From: Limnohabitans kasalickyi
GTDB lineage: Bacteria; Pseudomonadota; Gammaproteobacteria; Burkholderiales; Burkholderiaceae_C
Direction: 5' to 3'
DNA: 64,000 bases
Assembly: GCA_965234325.1 (NCBI GenBank)
Contig: OZ248407.1
Span: 930,001-994,000 of the forward strand
This document shows positions 50,150-58,437 of the stretch, in pieces. The notes beneath the pieces are model-generated. The model searched no databases, was not told the DNA's origin, and saw only the letters and a list, made by a program, of their open reading frames with translations. Each line of letters begins with the position of its first letter. Within the stretch, counting starts at the first letter, position 1. Made by a program: the position numbers and the translations under genes.

Positions 50150-50782
50150 ATGGCACGCATGAAATTTATTTGTGACGCAGAGCGTTGCATCGAGTGCAAC
50201 GGTTGCGTCACCGCTTGTAAAAATGAACACGAAGTACCTTGGGGTGTGAACCGCCGCCGTGTGGTCACTCTGAACGACGGCGTACCCGGCGAGAAATCCA
50301 TCTCGGTCGCGTGTATGCATTGTTCTGACGCGCCTTGTATGGCCGTTTGCCCCGTGAACTGCTTCTACAAGACCGACGAAGGTGTGGTCTTGCACGACAA
50401 AGACATTTGTATTGGCTGCGGTTACTGCTCTTACGCTTGCCCGTTCGGCGCACCTCAATTCCCAAGCCAAGGCACCTTTGGTGTGCGCGGCAAGATGGAC
50501 AAGTGCACCTTCTGCGCCGGTGGTCCAGAAGCCAATGGCAGCGAAGCTGAGTTTGAGAAATACGGTCGCAACCGTTTGGCCGAAGGCAAGCTGCCAGCGT
50601 GCGCCGAAATGTGCTCGACCAAAGCCTTGCTCGCCGGCGACGGCGACATGGTGGCCGATATCTTCCGCCACCGCGTGCTCAAGCGCAACAAGGGCGCTGA
50701 AGTGTGGGGTTGGGGCACTGCTTATGGCTCGAAGCAAGCCGGCCAAGCGCCTGCGAAAGTTGAAGGGGTGAAAAAATCATGA
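50150..50782 (+). CDS. fdhB: Formate dehydrogenase, iron-sulfur beta subunit
   Basis: Electron-transfer subunit (210 aa) with four [4Fe-4S] sites. The Cys groups are CDAERCIECNGCVTACK, CMHCSDAPCMAVCP, CIGCGYCSYACPFG and CTFCAG plus a later Cys in ACAEMCSTKALLAGD. It passes electrons from FdhA to cytochrome b FdhC. It has no signal peptide, so it is exported together with FdhA. It lies 10 bp after fdhA and overlaps the next small lipoprotein gene by 4 bp. Confidence 0.96.
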   Translation: MARMKFICDAERCIECNGCVTACKNEHEVPWGVNRRRVVTLNDGVPGEKSISVACMHCSDAPCMAVCPVNCFYKTDEGVVLHDKDICIGCGYCSYACPFGAPQFPSQGTFGVRGKMDKCTFCAGGPEANGSEAEFEKYGRNRLAEGKLPACAEMCSTKALLAGDGDMVADIFRHRVLKRNKGAEVWGWGTAYGSKQAGQAPAKVEGVKKS

Positions 50783-51000
50783 AACACATGTCCCTCATCA
50801 TCTTGAGCGTGGCCGCGCTCACCGCGTGCGGTGAGAAAGCCCAAATGCTTGGCACCAAAAACGATGCCACGGCTTACAGCGGTGCTAAAAACCACTTTGT
50901 AGAGCCAGGTTGGACTGCAGGCGACAAAACCAGCTGGGAGCAGCACCTGCGCGCTCGCGGCCAATACGGCCAAGACGACCACAGTCGCGCACCGAAATAA
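50779..51000 (+). CDS. Small putative lipoprotein in fdh operon
   Basis: 73-aa protein with a lipoprotein signal (IILSVAALTACG, Cys at residue 17). The mature part is hydrophilic (FVEPGWTAGDKTSWEQHLRA) with no recognised domain. Its ATG overlaps the fdhB stop by 4 bp and fdhC follows 11 bp later, so it is made with the formate dehydrogenase subunits. It could be an accessory subunit; the function is unknown. Confidence 0.78.
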   Translation: MKHMSLIILSVAALTACGEKAQMLGTKNDATAYSGAKNHFVEPGWTAGDKTSWEQHLRARGQYGQDDHSRAPK

Positions 51001-51011
51001 AGGGGCACACC

Positions 51012-52151
51012 ATGTACCGCTCTTTTCAATCGGTGTTGTGCACAGTTCTGACGGTGTTCGCACTGTCGGCTGCCGCACAAGACAAAACGCCTGCGGTGGA
51101 TTCGTCCATTCAGAGCGTCAACATCCAAGACGTCAAACCAGACGCCAGTGATGCGCCCGGCTACGCGCAGCAAAACAATGCAGAGCGCGGCAAGGTGCAG
51201 CCTGGTAACAACGCGCCCATGTGGCGTGCGGTGGGTGCTGGGGCCGAGGGTTACAGCAGTCTGCCTAAATCAGAAGCGCCTGAAGCGGGCGTGCTGATTC
51301 AACCCTTTGTGCAGTACCCAGGCTCGCGCCTGACAACGGCTGGCGAAGCGTGGCGACAAGTGCGCAACAACTGGATCATTCCTTACGGTGGTTCCTTGTT
51401 GGTGATCGTGTTTGGTGCCATCGCCGTTTTCTACTGGCGCAAGGGCATGATGAAGTTGCATGGTGCACCCACGGGCAAAGAAATCGAGCGGTTCACACCG
51501 TTCGAACGTTCGGCACACTGGACCAATGCCATTGCCTTTGTGATCTTGGCCATCTCTGGCGCCACCATGGCGTTTGGTAAGTTTTTCTTGCAACCCATCA
51601 TCGGTGACACGCTGTTTGGTTGGATCACCTACTTGCTGAAGAACGCGCACAACTTCGCCGGTCCTTTGTTTGCGGTGTCGTTGACGGTGGTGTTTTTCAC
51701 CTTCCTTAAAGACAACTGGCCCAGCAAAGAAGACTGGGTGTGGATCATCAAAGCGGGCGGCATGCTCGGTGGCAAAGAAGTACCTTCGCACCGTTTTAAT
51801 GCGGGTGAAAAAGTGGTCTTCTGGGGCGGCGTGTTTGGCTTGGGCTTGGTGGTGGTGGCGTCGGGCTTTGTGCTCGACAAGATCGTGCCCGGCTTGATTT
51901 ACGAACGCGGCACCATGCAAATCGCACACATGGTGCACGCCGTGGCGACCTTGCTGATGATGGCCATGTTCATGGCGCACATCTACATGGGTTCCATCGG
52001 CATGGAAGGCGCTTACAAAGCCATGCGCACAGGCTACGTCGATGAGACGTGGGCCAAAGAGCACCACGAACTCTGGTACGACGACATCCAAGCCGGCAAG
52101 ATTCCCGCGCACCGCTCGGAGCCCGTCACGGGCCCTGCAGTCCGCGCTTGA
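51012..52151 (+). CDS. fdhC: Formate dehydrogenase, cytochrome b556 gamma subunit
   Basis: Membrane subunit (379 aa) that holds b haems and delivers formate electrons to the quinone pool. ATG 51012 starts a signal peptide (VLCTVLTVFALSAAAQ). A long periplasmic segment with SDAPGYAQQNNAERG is followed by membrane helices near GGSLLVIVFGAIAVFYW, AIAFVILAISGATMAFG, FAGPLFAVSLTVVFFTF and LLMMAMFMAHIYMGSIGM. His residues in RSAHWTN, NAHNFAG and HMVHAV are likely haem ligands. The N-terminal region is longer than in E. coli FdnI. Confidence 0.94.
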   Translation: MYRSFQSVLCTVLTVFALSAAAQDKTPAVDSSIQSVNIQDVKPDASDAPGYAQQNNAERGKVQPGNNAPMWRAVGAGAEGYSSLPKSEAPEAGVLIQPFVQYPGSRLTTAGEAWRQVRNNWIIPYGGSLLVIVFGAIAVFYWRKGMMKLHGAPTGKEIERFTPFERSAHWTNAIAFVILAISGATMAFGKFFLQPIIGDTLFGWITYLLKNAHNFAGPLFAVSLTVVFFTFLKDNWPSKEDWVWIIKAGGMLGGKEVPSHRFNAGEKVVFWGGVFGLGLVVVASGFVLDKIVPGLIYERGTMQIAHMVHAVATLLMMAMFMAHIYMGSIGMEGAYKAMRTGYVDETWAKEHHELWYDDIQAGKIPAHRSEPVTGPAVRA

Positions 52152-52176
52152 ACACCGCCTCGATACAGGAACTGAT

Positions 52177-52503
52177 ATGAACAAAACTCTCTTAGTCTTG
52201 ACGTTGGCCGTGGCCAGCGCCACCGCGTTTGCCAAATTGCCTGCCCCTAGCGACGAAGCCAAGGCCAAAGCCGCCGAGGCAGCTGCCAAGACAGCGCACG
52301 CGGGTAAAACAGACGCCTATTTGCTGTGCAAGTCACAAGACAAAGTGGCCGCGCATGTGCAAAAGACCAACAAAGCCCAAGCGGGTAAGCCAGCGGCTAC
52401 GCCCCCTTGTACAGACCCAGGCAAGTTTGTCTACACACCGCCTGAGGCCGTTGCACCAGCGGCTGCAGCATCTGCTCCTGCTGCACCAGCCAAAAAATCG
52501 TAA
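52177..52503 (+). CDS. Exported Ala/Lys-rich small protein of fdh operon
   Basis: 108-aa protein with a signal peptide (TLLVLTLAVASATAFA). The mature part has two Cys (YLLCKSQDK and ATPPCTDPGKFVY) and an Ala/Pro-rich tail. No domain is recognised. It lies 25 bp after fdhC and before a strong terminator, so it is the last gene of the structural fdh transcript. A role in formate dehydrogenase biogenesis is possible but unproven. Confidence 0.75.
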   Translation: MNKTLLVLTLAVASATAFAKLPAPSDEAKAKAAEAAAKTAHAGKTDAYLLCKSQDKVAAHVQKTNKAQAGKPAATPPCTDPGKFVYTPPEAVAPAAAASAPAAPAKKS

Positions 52504-52526
52504 TCCTCACAGCCTCGCTGTGGATT

Positions 52527-52556
52527 GGGCCGCACCGAGAGGTGTCGGCCCTTTTT
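52527..52556 (+). terminator. Strong rho-independent terminator ending fdh operon
   Basis: Stem GGGCCG-CACC / GGTG-T-CGGCCC with a GAGA tetraloop and one bulged T (52527-52551), followed by a T-run at 52552-52556. It ends 19 bp before fdhD, so fdhD is expected to be transcribed separately or by read-through. Confidence 0.9.
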
Positions 52557-52575
52557 GTTGTAGCCTAGTCAGCCT

Positions 52576-53457
52576 ATGTCTTTAGATTCCTCCACTCTCG
52601 TGCTGCCTCGTCTCACCCAAGCCCAAGCCGAACTCACCCGCCACATTGAGGTGGTGAATGAACATGGCGCGCACGAGCAAGTGTCCATCCCCGCCGAGCG
52701 TGCACTGACGGTGTATGTCGACAAACGCGAAATCGTCACGCTCATGACCTTGGGCGCACACCCTGAGCTGCTGGTGTTGGGCTATTTGCGCAACCAGCGT
52801 TTGGTGGGTGATGTGAGCGAGGTCGAATCCATCACGGTCGATTGGGACGCAGGTGAAGACGGCGCAGGCGTAGCGGCTGTCAAAACCCGCCAGGGCATTG
52901 CCGACATTGCGGCGCGCACCGAAAAGCGCGTGGTTACTACAGGCTGTGGGCAAGGCAGCGTGTTTGGTGACTTGATGGGCGAAATTGACACCTTGGTCCT
53001 GCCCGATGCGCGCATCAGCCAAGCACGTTTGTACGGCTTGCTCAACGCTATTCGGGTGCAAGAGAGCACCTACAAGTCCGCCGGTTCGGTGCATGGCTGC
53101 GCCCTGTTCAGCGGTGAGCAGATGCAAATTTTTGTAGAAGATGTGGGCCGTCACAACGCCATCGACACCATCGCAGGTTGGATGTGGATGCACAGCGTGG
53201 CTGCCGATGCCGATTCGATTTTTTACACCACCGGCCGCTTGACCAGCGAGATGGTGATGAAGTCTGCCCAAATGGGCGTGGCCGTGGTGGTGTCGCGCAG
53301 CGGCATCACGCAAATGGGCTACGACGTGGCAACCCGTCTGAAGCTGTGCACCATTGGCCGTGCCACCAACAAACACTTTTTGGGCTACACCGCGTTGGAA
53401 CGTTTGCAACTGCAGCCCGAGTTAGCGCAGGGCGGCGTGCGCAAGGTGGTCGCATGA
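52576..53457 (+). CDS. fdhD: Formate dehydrogenase accessory sulfurtransferase FdhD
   Basis: Transfers sulfur from cysteine desulfurase to the bis-MGD cofactor, which is needed for active formate dehydrogenase. The protein has 293 aa with the conserved ERALTVYVDKREIVTLMTLG, HGCALFSGE and EDVGRHNAIDTIAG. The Cys loop reads TTGCGQGS, with one Cys instead of the CGVCG pair of E. coli FdhD. It lies after the fdh terminator and overlaps a permease gene by 4 bp. Confidence 0.95.
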   Translation: MSLDSSTLVLPRLTQAQAELTRHIEVVNEHGAHEQVSIPAERALTVYVDKREIVTLMTLGAHPELLVLGYLRNQRLVGDVSEVESITVDWDAGEDGAGVAAVKTRQGIADIAARTEKRVVTTGCGQGSVFGDLMGEIDTLVLPDARISQARLYGLLNAIRVQESTYKSAGSVHGCALFSGEQMQIFVEDVGRHNAIDTIAGWMWMHSVAADADSIFYTTGRLTSEMVMKSAQMGVAVVVSRSGITQMGYDVATRLKLCTIGRATNKHFLGYTALERLQLQPELAQGGVRKVVA

Positions 53458-56060
53458 GCACGGGTGTGACTTGGTGGACGCAAGCTTGGCGCACGCTGTG
53501 GCGCGATGCGCGTGCCGGTGAGCTGCGCTTGCTGGTAGTGGCTGTGGCTTTGGGTGTGGCAGCACTGAGTTCGGTCAGCTTTTTGGCTGACCGTTTGAAC
53601 GGCGGCTTGCAACGTGATGCGCGCCAACTATTGGGCGGCGATGTGGTGGTGGTGAGTGACCAAGCCACACCCGCGCACATCATGCAGCGTGCCAATACAG
53701 ACGGCTTGCAAGGCGTGACCACCCTGAGCTTTCCCACCATGGCGCGTGGTGTACCCGCCGTAGGGGGTGACAGCATCAGTAAATTGGTAGCGCTCAAAGC
53801 GGTGGAGGCCGGTTATCCCCTGCGCGGTGAACTGCGTGTGGCAGATGGCCTCACGCAAGCGCAAGCTTCTGTGAGACCTGATGAGGGTGCGCTGGCGGCC
53901 CGCAAAACCAAGCAAGTGCCCGACCGTGGCCAAGCTTGGGTAGACGCGGGCGGCTTAGAAGCTTTGGGGCTGGATGTGGGTGATGCGCTGGTCTTGGGCA
54001 ACGTGCGTCTGCGCATCAGCCAAGTGCTGGTGACCGAGCCCGACCGTGGCGCAGGCTTCATGAACTTTGCGCCCCGCGTGATGATCAACACGGCCGACCT
54101 CGACGCCACAGGGCTGATACAACCCGCCAGTCGTGTGACGTGGCGCTACGCCGTGGTGGGACCCGACGCTGCTGCCAAAACCTTTTTGGCTTGGGCGGAA
54201 GCCGAGAGCAAAAAGCCCGACGTGCGCGGTGTGCGTGTGGAGTCGCTCGAAGCAGGCCGCCCCGAAATGCGCCAAACCTTGGACCGTGCGGGCAAGTTTT
54301 TGAACCTTGTGGCCTTGCTCGCTGCCTTGCTCAGCGCGGTGGCGGTGGCCTTGGCGGCACGCGCATTTGCAGCGCGTCATTTGGACGACTGCGCCATGCT
54401 GCGCGTGTTGGGCTTGAGCCAGCGTCACATTGCCCTGTCCTACACCGCCGAGTTTGTGTGGGTGGGCACCTTTGCCAGTGTGTTGGGTTTGGCTTTGGGT
54501 TATGCCGTGCATTTGGTGTTCGTGGCCTTGCTCGCAGGCTTGGTCGAAACCGCCTTGCCCGCGCCCAGCGTGTGGCCGGTGATCTACGGCTTGGGCACGG
54601 GCTTGACCTTGCTGCTCGCCTTTGGTTTGCCACCCGTTTTGCAACTGGCCAGCGTGCCCGCACTGCGCGTGATGCGCCGCGATGTGGGTGAACTCAAAGC
54701 CACCACACTCAGTGTGTGGGCCTTGGGACTCACAGGCTTTGCGGTGTTGCTGATCGCGGTGAGCCGTGATTTGAAACTCGGCCTCATGGTGGTGGGTGGC
54801 TTTGCAGGGGCTGTGTTGCTGTTTGCAGGCATGGCCTGGTTGGCGGTGTACGTGCTGCGTCGCACCGTGGTGGAGGGCAGCGCACCGCCTTGGCTGATGT
54901 TGGCCACGCGACAAATCAGCGCACGTCCGGTGTATGCGATGGTGCAGGTCAGTGCGCTCGCGGTGGGCTTGTTGGCCTTGGCGCTTTTGGTGCTCTTGCG
55001 CACTGACCTCATCAGCAGCTGGCGCAATGCGACGCCAGTGAATGCGCCCGACCGTTTTGTCATCAACATTCAGCCTGATCAGGCAACCTCGTTTTTGCAA
55101 ACCCTGAACGAAGCAGGCGTGCGACAACCCGATTGGTACCCGATGATTCGCGCCCGTTTGGTCGCGGTCAATGGCAATACCGTCACACCCGATAGCTACA
55201 CCGAAGAGCGCGCCCAGCGCTTGGTCGACCGTGAGTTCAACGTGTCGTTCAGTGCCGACAAACCCGACCACAACACGGTCGTGGCGGGTGCTTGGAAAGC
55301 CGAAGAAAGCGATGGATTGAGCATCGAAGAAGGGATCGCCAAAACCTTGAAAGTCAAGCTGGGCGACACCTTGCGTTTTGACATGGCCGGTGTGTTGCAC
55401 GAAGCGCGCATCACCTCGGTGCGGCGTGTGGACTGGACGTCTATGCGCGCCAACTTCTTTGTCATGTATCCCGTCAGCCGCTTGGTCACGGACAGCGGCT
55501 TTGATGTGCCCACCACGTACATCGCCGCTTTTCGTGCGCCGCCGCGTGCGGTGACCGCGGACAAGTCGACCCCCACGTTTGACAACCAACTGGTTGCCCG
55601 TTTCCCCAACGTCACCAACGTGGACATGGGCGCCACCTTGAACCAAGTCCAAAGCGTGTTGGGTCAAGTGGTCAGTGCGGTGGAGTTTTTGTTCTTATTT
55701 ACTTTAGCCGCTGGTTTGGTCGTGTTGTTCGCGGCTGTCACCGCCACGCGTGAAGAGCGTGCGCGTGAATATGCTGTGCTGCGTGCGTTGGGCGCGTCCA
55801 ACCAATTGCTGGCGACGGTGCAGCGTGCGGAGCTGGCCGGGGTGGGTGCGTTGGCGGGCTTTTTGGCCAGTGGCGTGGCAATGGCCATGGGATGGGGCTT
55901 GGCCAAGTTTGCGTTTGAGTTCACTTGGAACCCCAGCCCTTGGGTGCCGCTGATCGGTGCGGCCACAGGGGCAGCTTTGGCGCTGGCGGCGGGCTGGTGG
56001 GGGCTGCGTGATGTGCTGCGCCGACCCGTGGTGCAGACATTGCGCCAAGCCAGCCATTGA
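53454..56060 (+). CDS. FtsX-like ABC transporter permease (YbbP-type)
   Basis: 868-aa inner-membrane protein with the MacB/FtsX permease layout: an N-terminal helix (LLVVAVALGVAALSSVSFLA), a large periplasmic domain, a cluster of helices in the middle (LVALLAALLSAVAVALAARAFA) and a second set at the end (FLFLFTLAAGLVVLFAAVTA). It resembles YbbP, which works with the ATPase YbbA, but no ATPase gene is adjacent here. Its ATG overlaps fdhD by 4 bp. The function is unknown; export or lipoprotein handling is typical for the family. Confidence 0.9.
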   Translation: MSTGVTWWTQAWRTLWRDARAGELRLLVVAVALGVAALSSVSFLADRLNGGLQRDARQLLGGDVVVVSDQATPAHIMQRANTDGLQGVTTLSFPTMARGVPAVGGDSISKLVALKAVEAGYPLRGELRVADGLTQAQASVRPDEGALAARKTKQVPDRGQAWVDAGGLEALGLDVGDALVLGNVRLRISQVLVTEPDRGAGFMNFAPRVMINTADLDATGLIQPASRVTWRYAVVGPDAAAKTFLAWAEAESKKPDVRGVRVESLEAGRPEMRQTLDRAGKFLNLVALLAALLSAVAVALAARAFAARHLDDCAMLRVLGLSQRHIALSYTAEFVWVGTFASVLGLALGYAVHLVFVALLAGLVETALPAPSVWPVIYGLGTGLTLLLAFGLPPVLQLASVPALRVMRRDVGELKATTLSVWALGLTGFAVLLIAVSRDLKLGLMVVGGFAGAVLLFAGMAWLAVYVLRRTVVEGSAPPWLMLATRQISARPVYAMVQVSALAVGLLALALLVLLRTDLISSWRNATPVNAPDRFVINIQPDQATSFLQTLNEAGVRQPDWYPMIRARLVAVNGNTVTPDSYTEERAQRLVDREFNVSFSADKPDHNTVVAGAWKAEESDGLSIEEGIAKTLKVKLGDTLRFDMAGVLHEARITSVRRVDWTSMRANFFVMYPVSRLVTDSGFDVPTTYIAAFRAPPRAVTADKSTPTFDNQLVARFPNVTNVDMGATLNQVQSVLGQVVSAVEFLFLFTLAAGLVVLFAAVTATREERAREYAVLRALGASNQLLATVQRAELAGVGALAGFLASGVAMAMGWGLAKFAFEFTWNPSPWVPLIGAATGAALALAAGWWGLRDVLRRPVVQTLRQASH

Positions 56061-56103
56061 GGCGGCATGCGCTTTAGCCAGTCCTTTGATTGAAAATTGA
56101 CCT

Positions 56104-56511
56104 ATGCAAACTGAAGAACAAACACCCGCTGGCACCCCGTTTGAATGGATGGGGGGTGAGGCCCATGTACGCGCCTTGGTCGACCGCTTTTACGACTTGA
56201 TGGACTTAGAACCCGGCTACACCGAGTTGCGCGCTGCCCATGGCCCTGAACTAGCCAACGCCCGTGAGCGCTTGTTCATGTTCTTGTGTGGTTGGTTGGG
56301 CGGGCCCGACTACTACATCGAAAAGCACGGCCACCCGCGCTTACGCATGCGGCACATGCCGTTTTCGATTGGCATCAAAGAGCGCGACCAATGGCTGGCT
56401 TGCATGGACCAAGCCATGGGCGAGACGGGTGTGCCTGAAGAATTACGCAGCCGTCTGAAAACCAGTTTTTTCCAAACGGCGGATTGGATGCGAAACAAGG
56501 GCGGTGCTTAA
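56104..56511 (+). CDS. Group II truncated haemoglobin
   Basis: 135-aa haem protein that binds O2 or NO. The family core is visible in VRALVDRFYDLMDLEP and FLCGWLGGPDYYIEKHGHPRLRMRH (ends WLGGPDYY and HPRLRMRHMPFSI), where the proximal His lies in the RHMPF region. The C-terminal Trp in QTADWMRN matches group II. It is 43 bp downstream of the permease gene and convergent with smr. Confidence 0.93.
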   Translation: MQTEEQTPAGTPFEWMGGEAHVRALVDRFYDLMDLEPGYTELRAAHGPELANARERLFMFLCGWLGGPDYYIEKHGHPRLRMRHMPFSIGIKERDQWLACMDQAMGETGVPEELRSRLKTSFFQTADWMRNKGGA

Positions 56512-56549
56512 ACTTCGCCGCCTCGCACCCAGCAGCAGCTTTTGCCGCT

Positions 56550-57191
56550 TCAAACGTTGCTAGGCCCCAGCAACACCACCAAGGCCCCCGCGCCGCCGTC
56601 AGATGGTTTGGCCTGCACAAAGGCCAGCACCTCGTTTTTTTGCACCAACCAGCGTTGCACTTTGCTCTTTAAGACCGGCTCTTTGCCGGGCGAGCCCAAG
56701 CCTTTGCCGTGCACCACGCGCACACACCGCCAGCCCATGCGTTTGGCATCGCGCACAAATTGACCCAGTGCTTCGCGTGCTTCGTCGCTGCGCAGGCCGT
56801 GCAGGTCCAGCTGGCCTTGTAGGCTCCATTCGCCTTTGCGCAGCTTGCGGGTGATGTCGGTGCCAATGCCGGGGCGTCGAAAGCTCAGTTGGTCATCCAC
56901 ATCGAGCAAGGTGCTCACATCGAATTCGTCGCTCATGCTCTCCTGCAACGCTGCTTGGTCGTCCAAGTCTTGTTGCAAGGGGCGGGGCTCGGGGCGTTTG
57001 CCGAGGTTGAGCACGCGCGCTTTGACAGGAATGGGTTTGACGGCACCCACCGCGCGCACAAACATATGTCGTTCAGCCTCAGCTTTTTGAGTGGCTTCGA
57101 TACGGGCTTTTTCGGCGGCTGCAGCGGCCAGTGCGGCGTCGTTCACCTGCTTGCGTATGGCGGCCAGGTCTTGCAGCGATTTGGCTTTCAC
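56550..57191 (-). CDS. Smr-domain protein (MutS2-type small MutS-related)
   Basis: 213-aa protein with an N-terminal Ala-rich coiled-coil-like region and a C-terminal Smr domain: LDLHGLRSDEAREALGQFV and RVVHGKGLGSPGKEPVLK (the HGxG motif). Smr domains are nucleases or nucleic-acid-binding modules. ATG 57191 overlaps the stop of radC by 4 bp, so the two genes are translated together. It ends 39 bp from the haemoglobin gene. Confidence 0.9.
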   Translation of the reverse strand: MKAKSLQDLAAIRKQVNDAALAAAAAEKARIEATQKAEAERHMFVRAVGAVKPIPVKARVLNLGKRPEPRPLQQDLDDQAALQESMSDEFDVSTLLDVDDQLSFRRPGIGTDITRKLRKGEWSLQGQLDLHGLRSDEAREALGQFVRDAKRMGWRCVRVVHGKGLGSPGKEPVLKSKVQRWLVQKNEVLAFVQAKPSDGGAGALVVLLGPSNV

Positions 57192-57877
57192 AGCAACCCT
57201 TCTTCAGCCATCGACAGGTATTTGCCTTGCGCCACGATGATGTGGTCACGCACGGTCACATCGATCAAGGCCAAAGATTCTTGCAACGTGCGGGTGAGCT
57301 TCATGTCGGCTTGTGAGGGTTTGACGGTGCCGCCGGGGTGGTTGTGTGCCAACACCACGCCGTCGGCCCCGAGCAAGAGCGCCGTTTTGGCGACTTCTCT
57401 CGGGTAGACCATGGTTTGCGACAACGAGCCGCGAAACATGGGCTGGTAGGACAACAGGCGGTTGTGGGCGTCAAGGAACAAAACGGCAAAGACCTCGTGT
57501 TTGAGTTGCGCTAATTCAAGTTGTAAGTATTGTTTCACCGCATTGGGTGAATTCATCACGGTGGTTTCAGTTAATTGTTGGGTCAACGCACGCCGCGCCA
57601 TCTCAAGCACCGCCACCAATTGCGAGCGTTTGGCGTCGCCGCCCATGCCTTTGAAGGTTTTCAGCTCGGCTGCGCTGGCGTGAATCAGGCCGGCAAAGCC
57701 CTTGAAGCGGTCCAGCAGTTCTTGCGACATCACGAACACACTTTTGCCTTTGATGCCGGTGCGCAAAAACAAGGCCAGCAGTTCGGTGTCGGTCAAGGCG
57801 GAGGCGCCGTGTTTGAGCAGCTTCTCGCGCGGGCGCATGTCGAGGGGAAGTTGCTGAATCGACACAGGTTCTGTCAT
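57188..57877 (-). CDS. radC: RadC-family JAMM-domain protein
   Basis: 229-aa protein with an N-terminal helix-hairpin-helix-like region (MRPREKLLKHGASALTDTEL) and a C-terminal MPN/JAMM domain. The zinc motif is LAHNHPGGTVKPSQAD. RadC was named for a DNA-repair phenotype later traced to another gene, so the function is not established. It is co-translated with the Smr gene (4-bp overlap) and divergent from the slpA-ispH operon. Confidence 0.95.
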   Translation of the reverse strand: MTEPVSIQQLPLDMRPREKLLKHGASALTDTELLALFLRTGIKGKSVFVMSQELLDRFKGFAGLIHASAAELKTFKGMGGDAKRSQLVAVLEMARRALTQQLTETTVMNSPNAVKQYLQLELAQLKHEVFAVLFLDAHNRLLSYQPMFRGSLSQTMVYPREVAKTALLLGADGVVLAHNHPGGTVKPSQADMKLTRTLQESLALIDVTVRDHIIVAQGKYLSMAEEGLL

Positions 57878-57955
57878 GGCGTAGCTCTCTTGGAAGGGGG
57901 GGCAGGTGACAAGGCTGGAGCTTTCTACAATAGACCTCAGTTCATAGAGAGTCTC

Positions 57956-58414
57956 ATGTCAGCATCCAACGACCACCCTACCATCGGCCCGGCTTCATTT
58001 TTAACGCTGCACTACCGGCTTTCGGGACCGCAAGGCGATGTCATCAACACTTTCAACGATAAACCAGCCACCTTGTCGCTCGGTTCGGGCGAGTTGTCAC
58101 CCGCGTTGGAGCAGCAGTTGTTGGGCTTGGCTGAGGGCACGCGCACCACGTTTGAGCTGCCTGCGGGCGCCGCGTTTGGCGAGCGCAACCCCGACATGCA
58201 GCAGTGGGTCAGCAAGAGCTTGCTGAAAGAATTTGGCGACCCGGACGAGCAATACGCCGTGGGCGATGTGGTGCAGTTTCCTGCCCCGAATGACCAAGGC
58301 TCTTTTGCCGGTGCGGTGCAGCAAGTCAGCGACGACGCGGTGCTGTTTGACTTCAACCACCCTTTGGCCAATCAACCCGTGACGTTTGAAGTGCACGTCA
58401 TCGGCATTTTGTAA
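57956..58414 (+). CDS. slpA: FKBP-type peptidyl-prolyl isomerase, SlpA/SlyD-like
   Basis: 152-aa cytoplasmic prolyl isomerase and chaperone. It opens with GPASFLTLHYRLSGPQGDVI, has an IF-domain insert in the flap (QQWVSKSLLKEFGD) and ends VTFEVHVIGIL, which is the SlpA/SlyD pattern without the His-rich tail of SlyD. The start is ATG 57956. ispH follows 23 bp later, a conserved slpA-ispH pair. Confidence 0.92.
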   Translation: MSASNDHPTIGPASFLTLHYRLSGPQGDVINTFNDKPATLSLGSGELSPALEQQLLGLAEGTRTTFELPAGAAFGERNPDMQQWVSKSLLKEFGDPDEQYAVGDVVQFPAPNDQGSFAGAVQQVSDDAVLFDFNHPLANQPVTFEVHVIGIL

Positions 58415-58437
58415 CCGCCCTTTAAAGAAGCAGTTTT

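Noticed and set aside
53178..53453. Upstream extension of the FtsX-like permease into fdhD
   Set aside because: Out-of-frame shadow of fdhD; the 4-bp overlap start at 53454 fits the membrane topology.
53955..55667. 570-codon open frame on the minus strand
   Set aside because: Antisense shadow of the permease gene, Gln/His-rich and without motifs.
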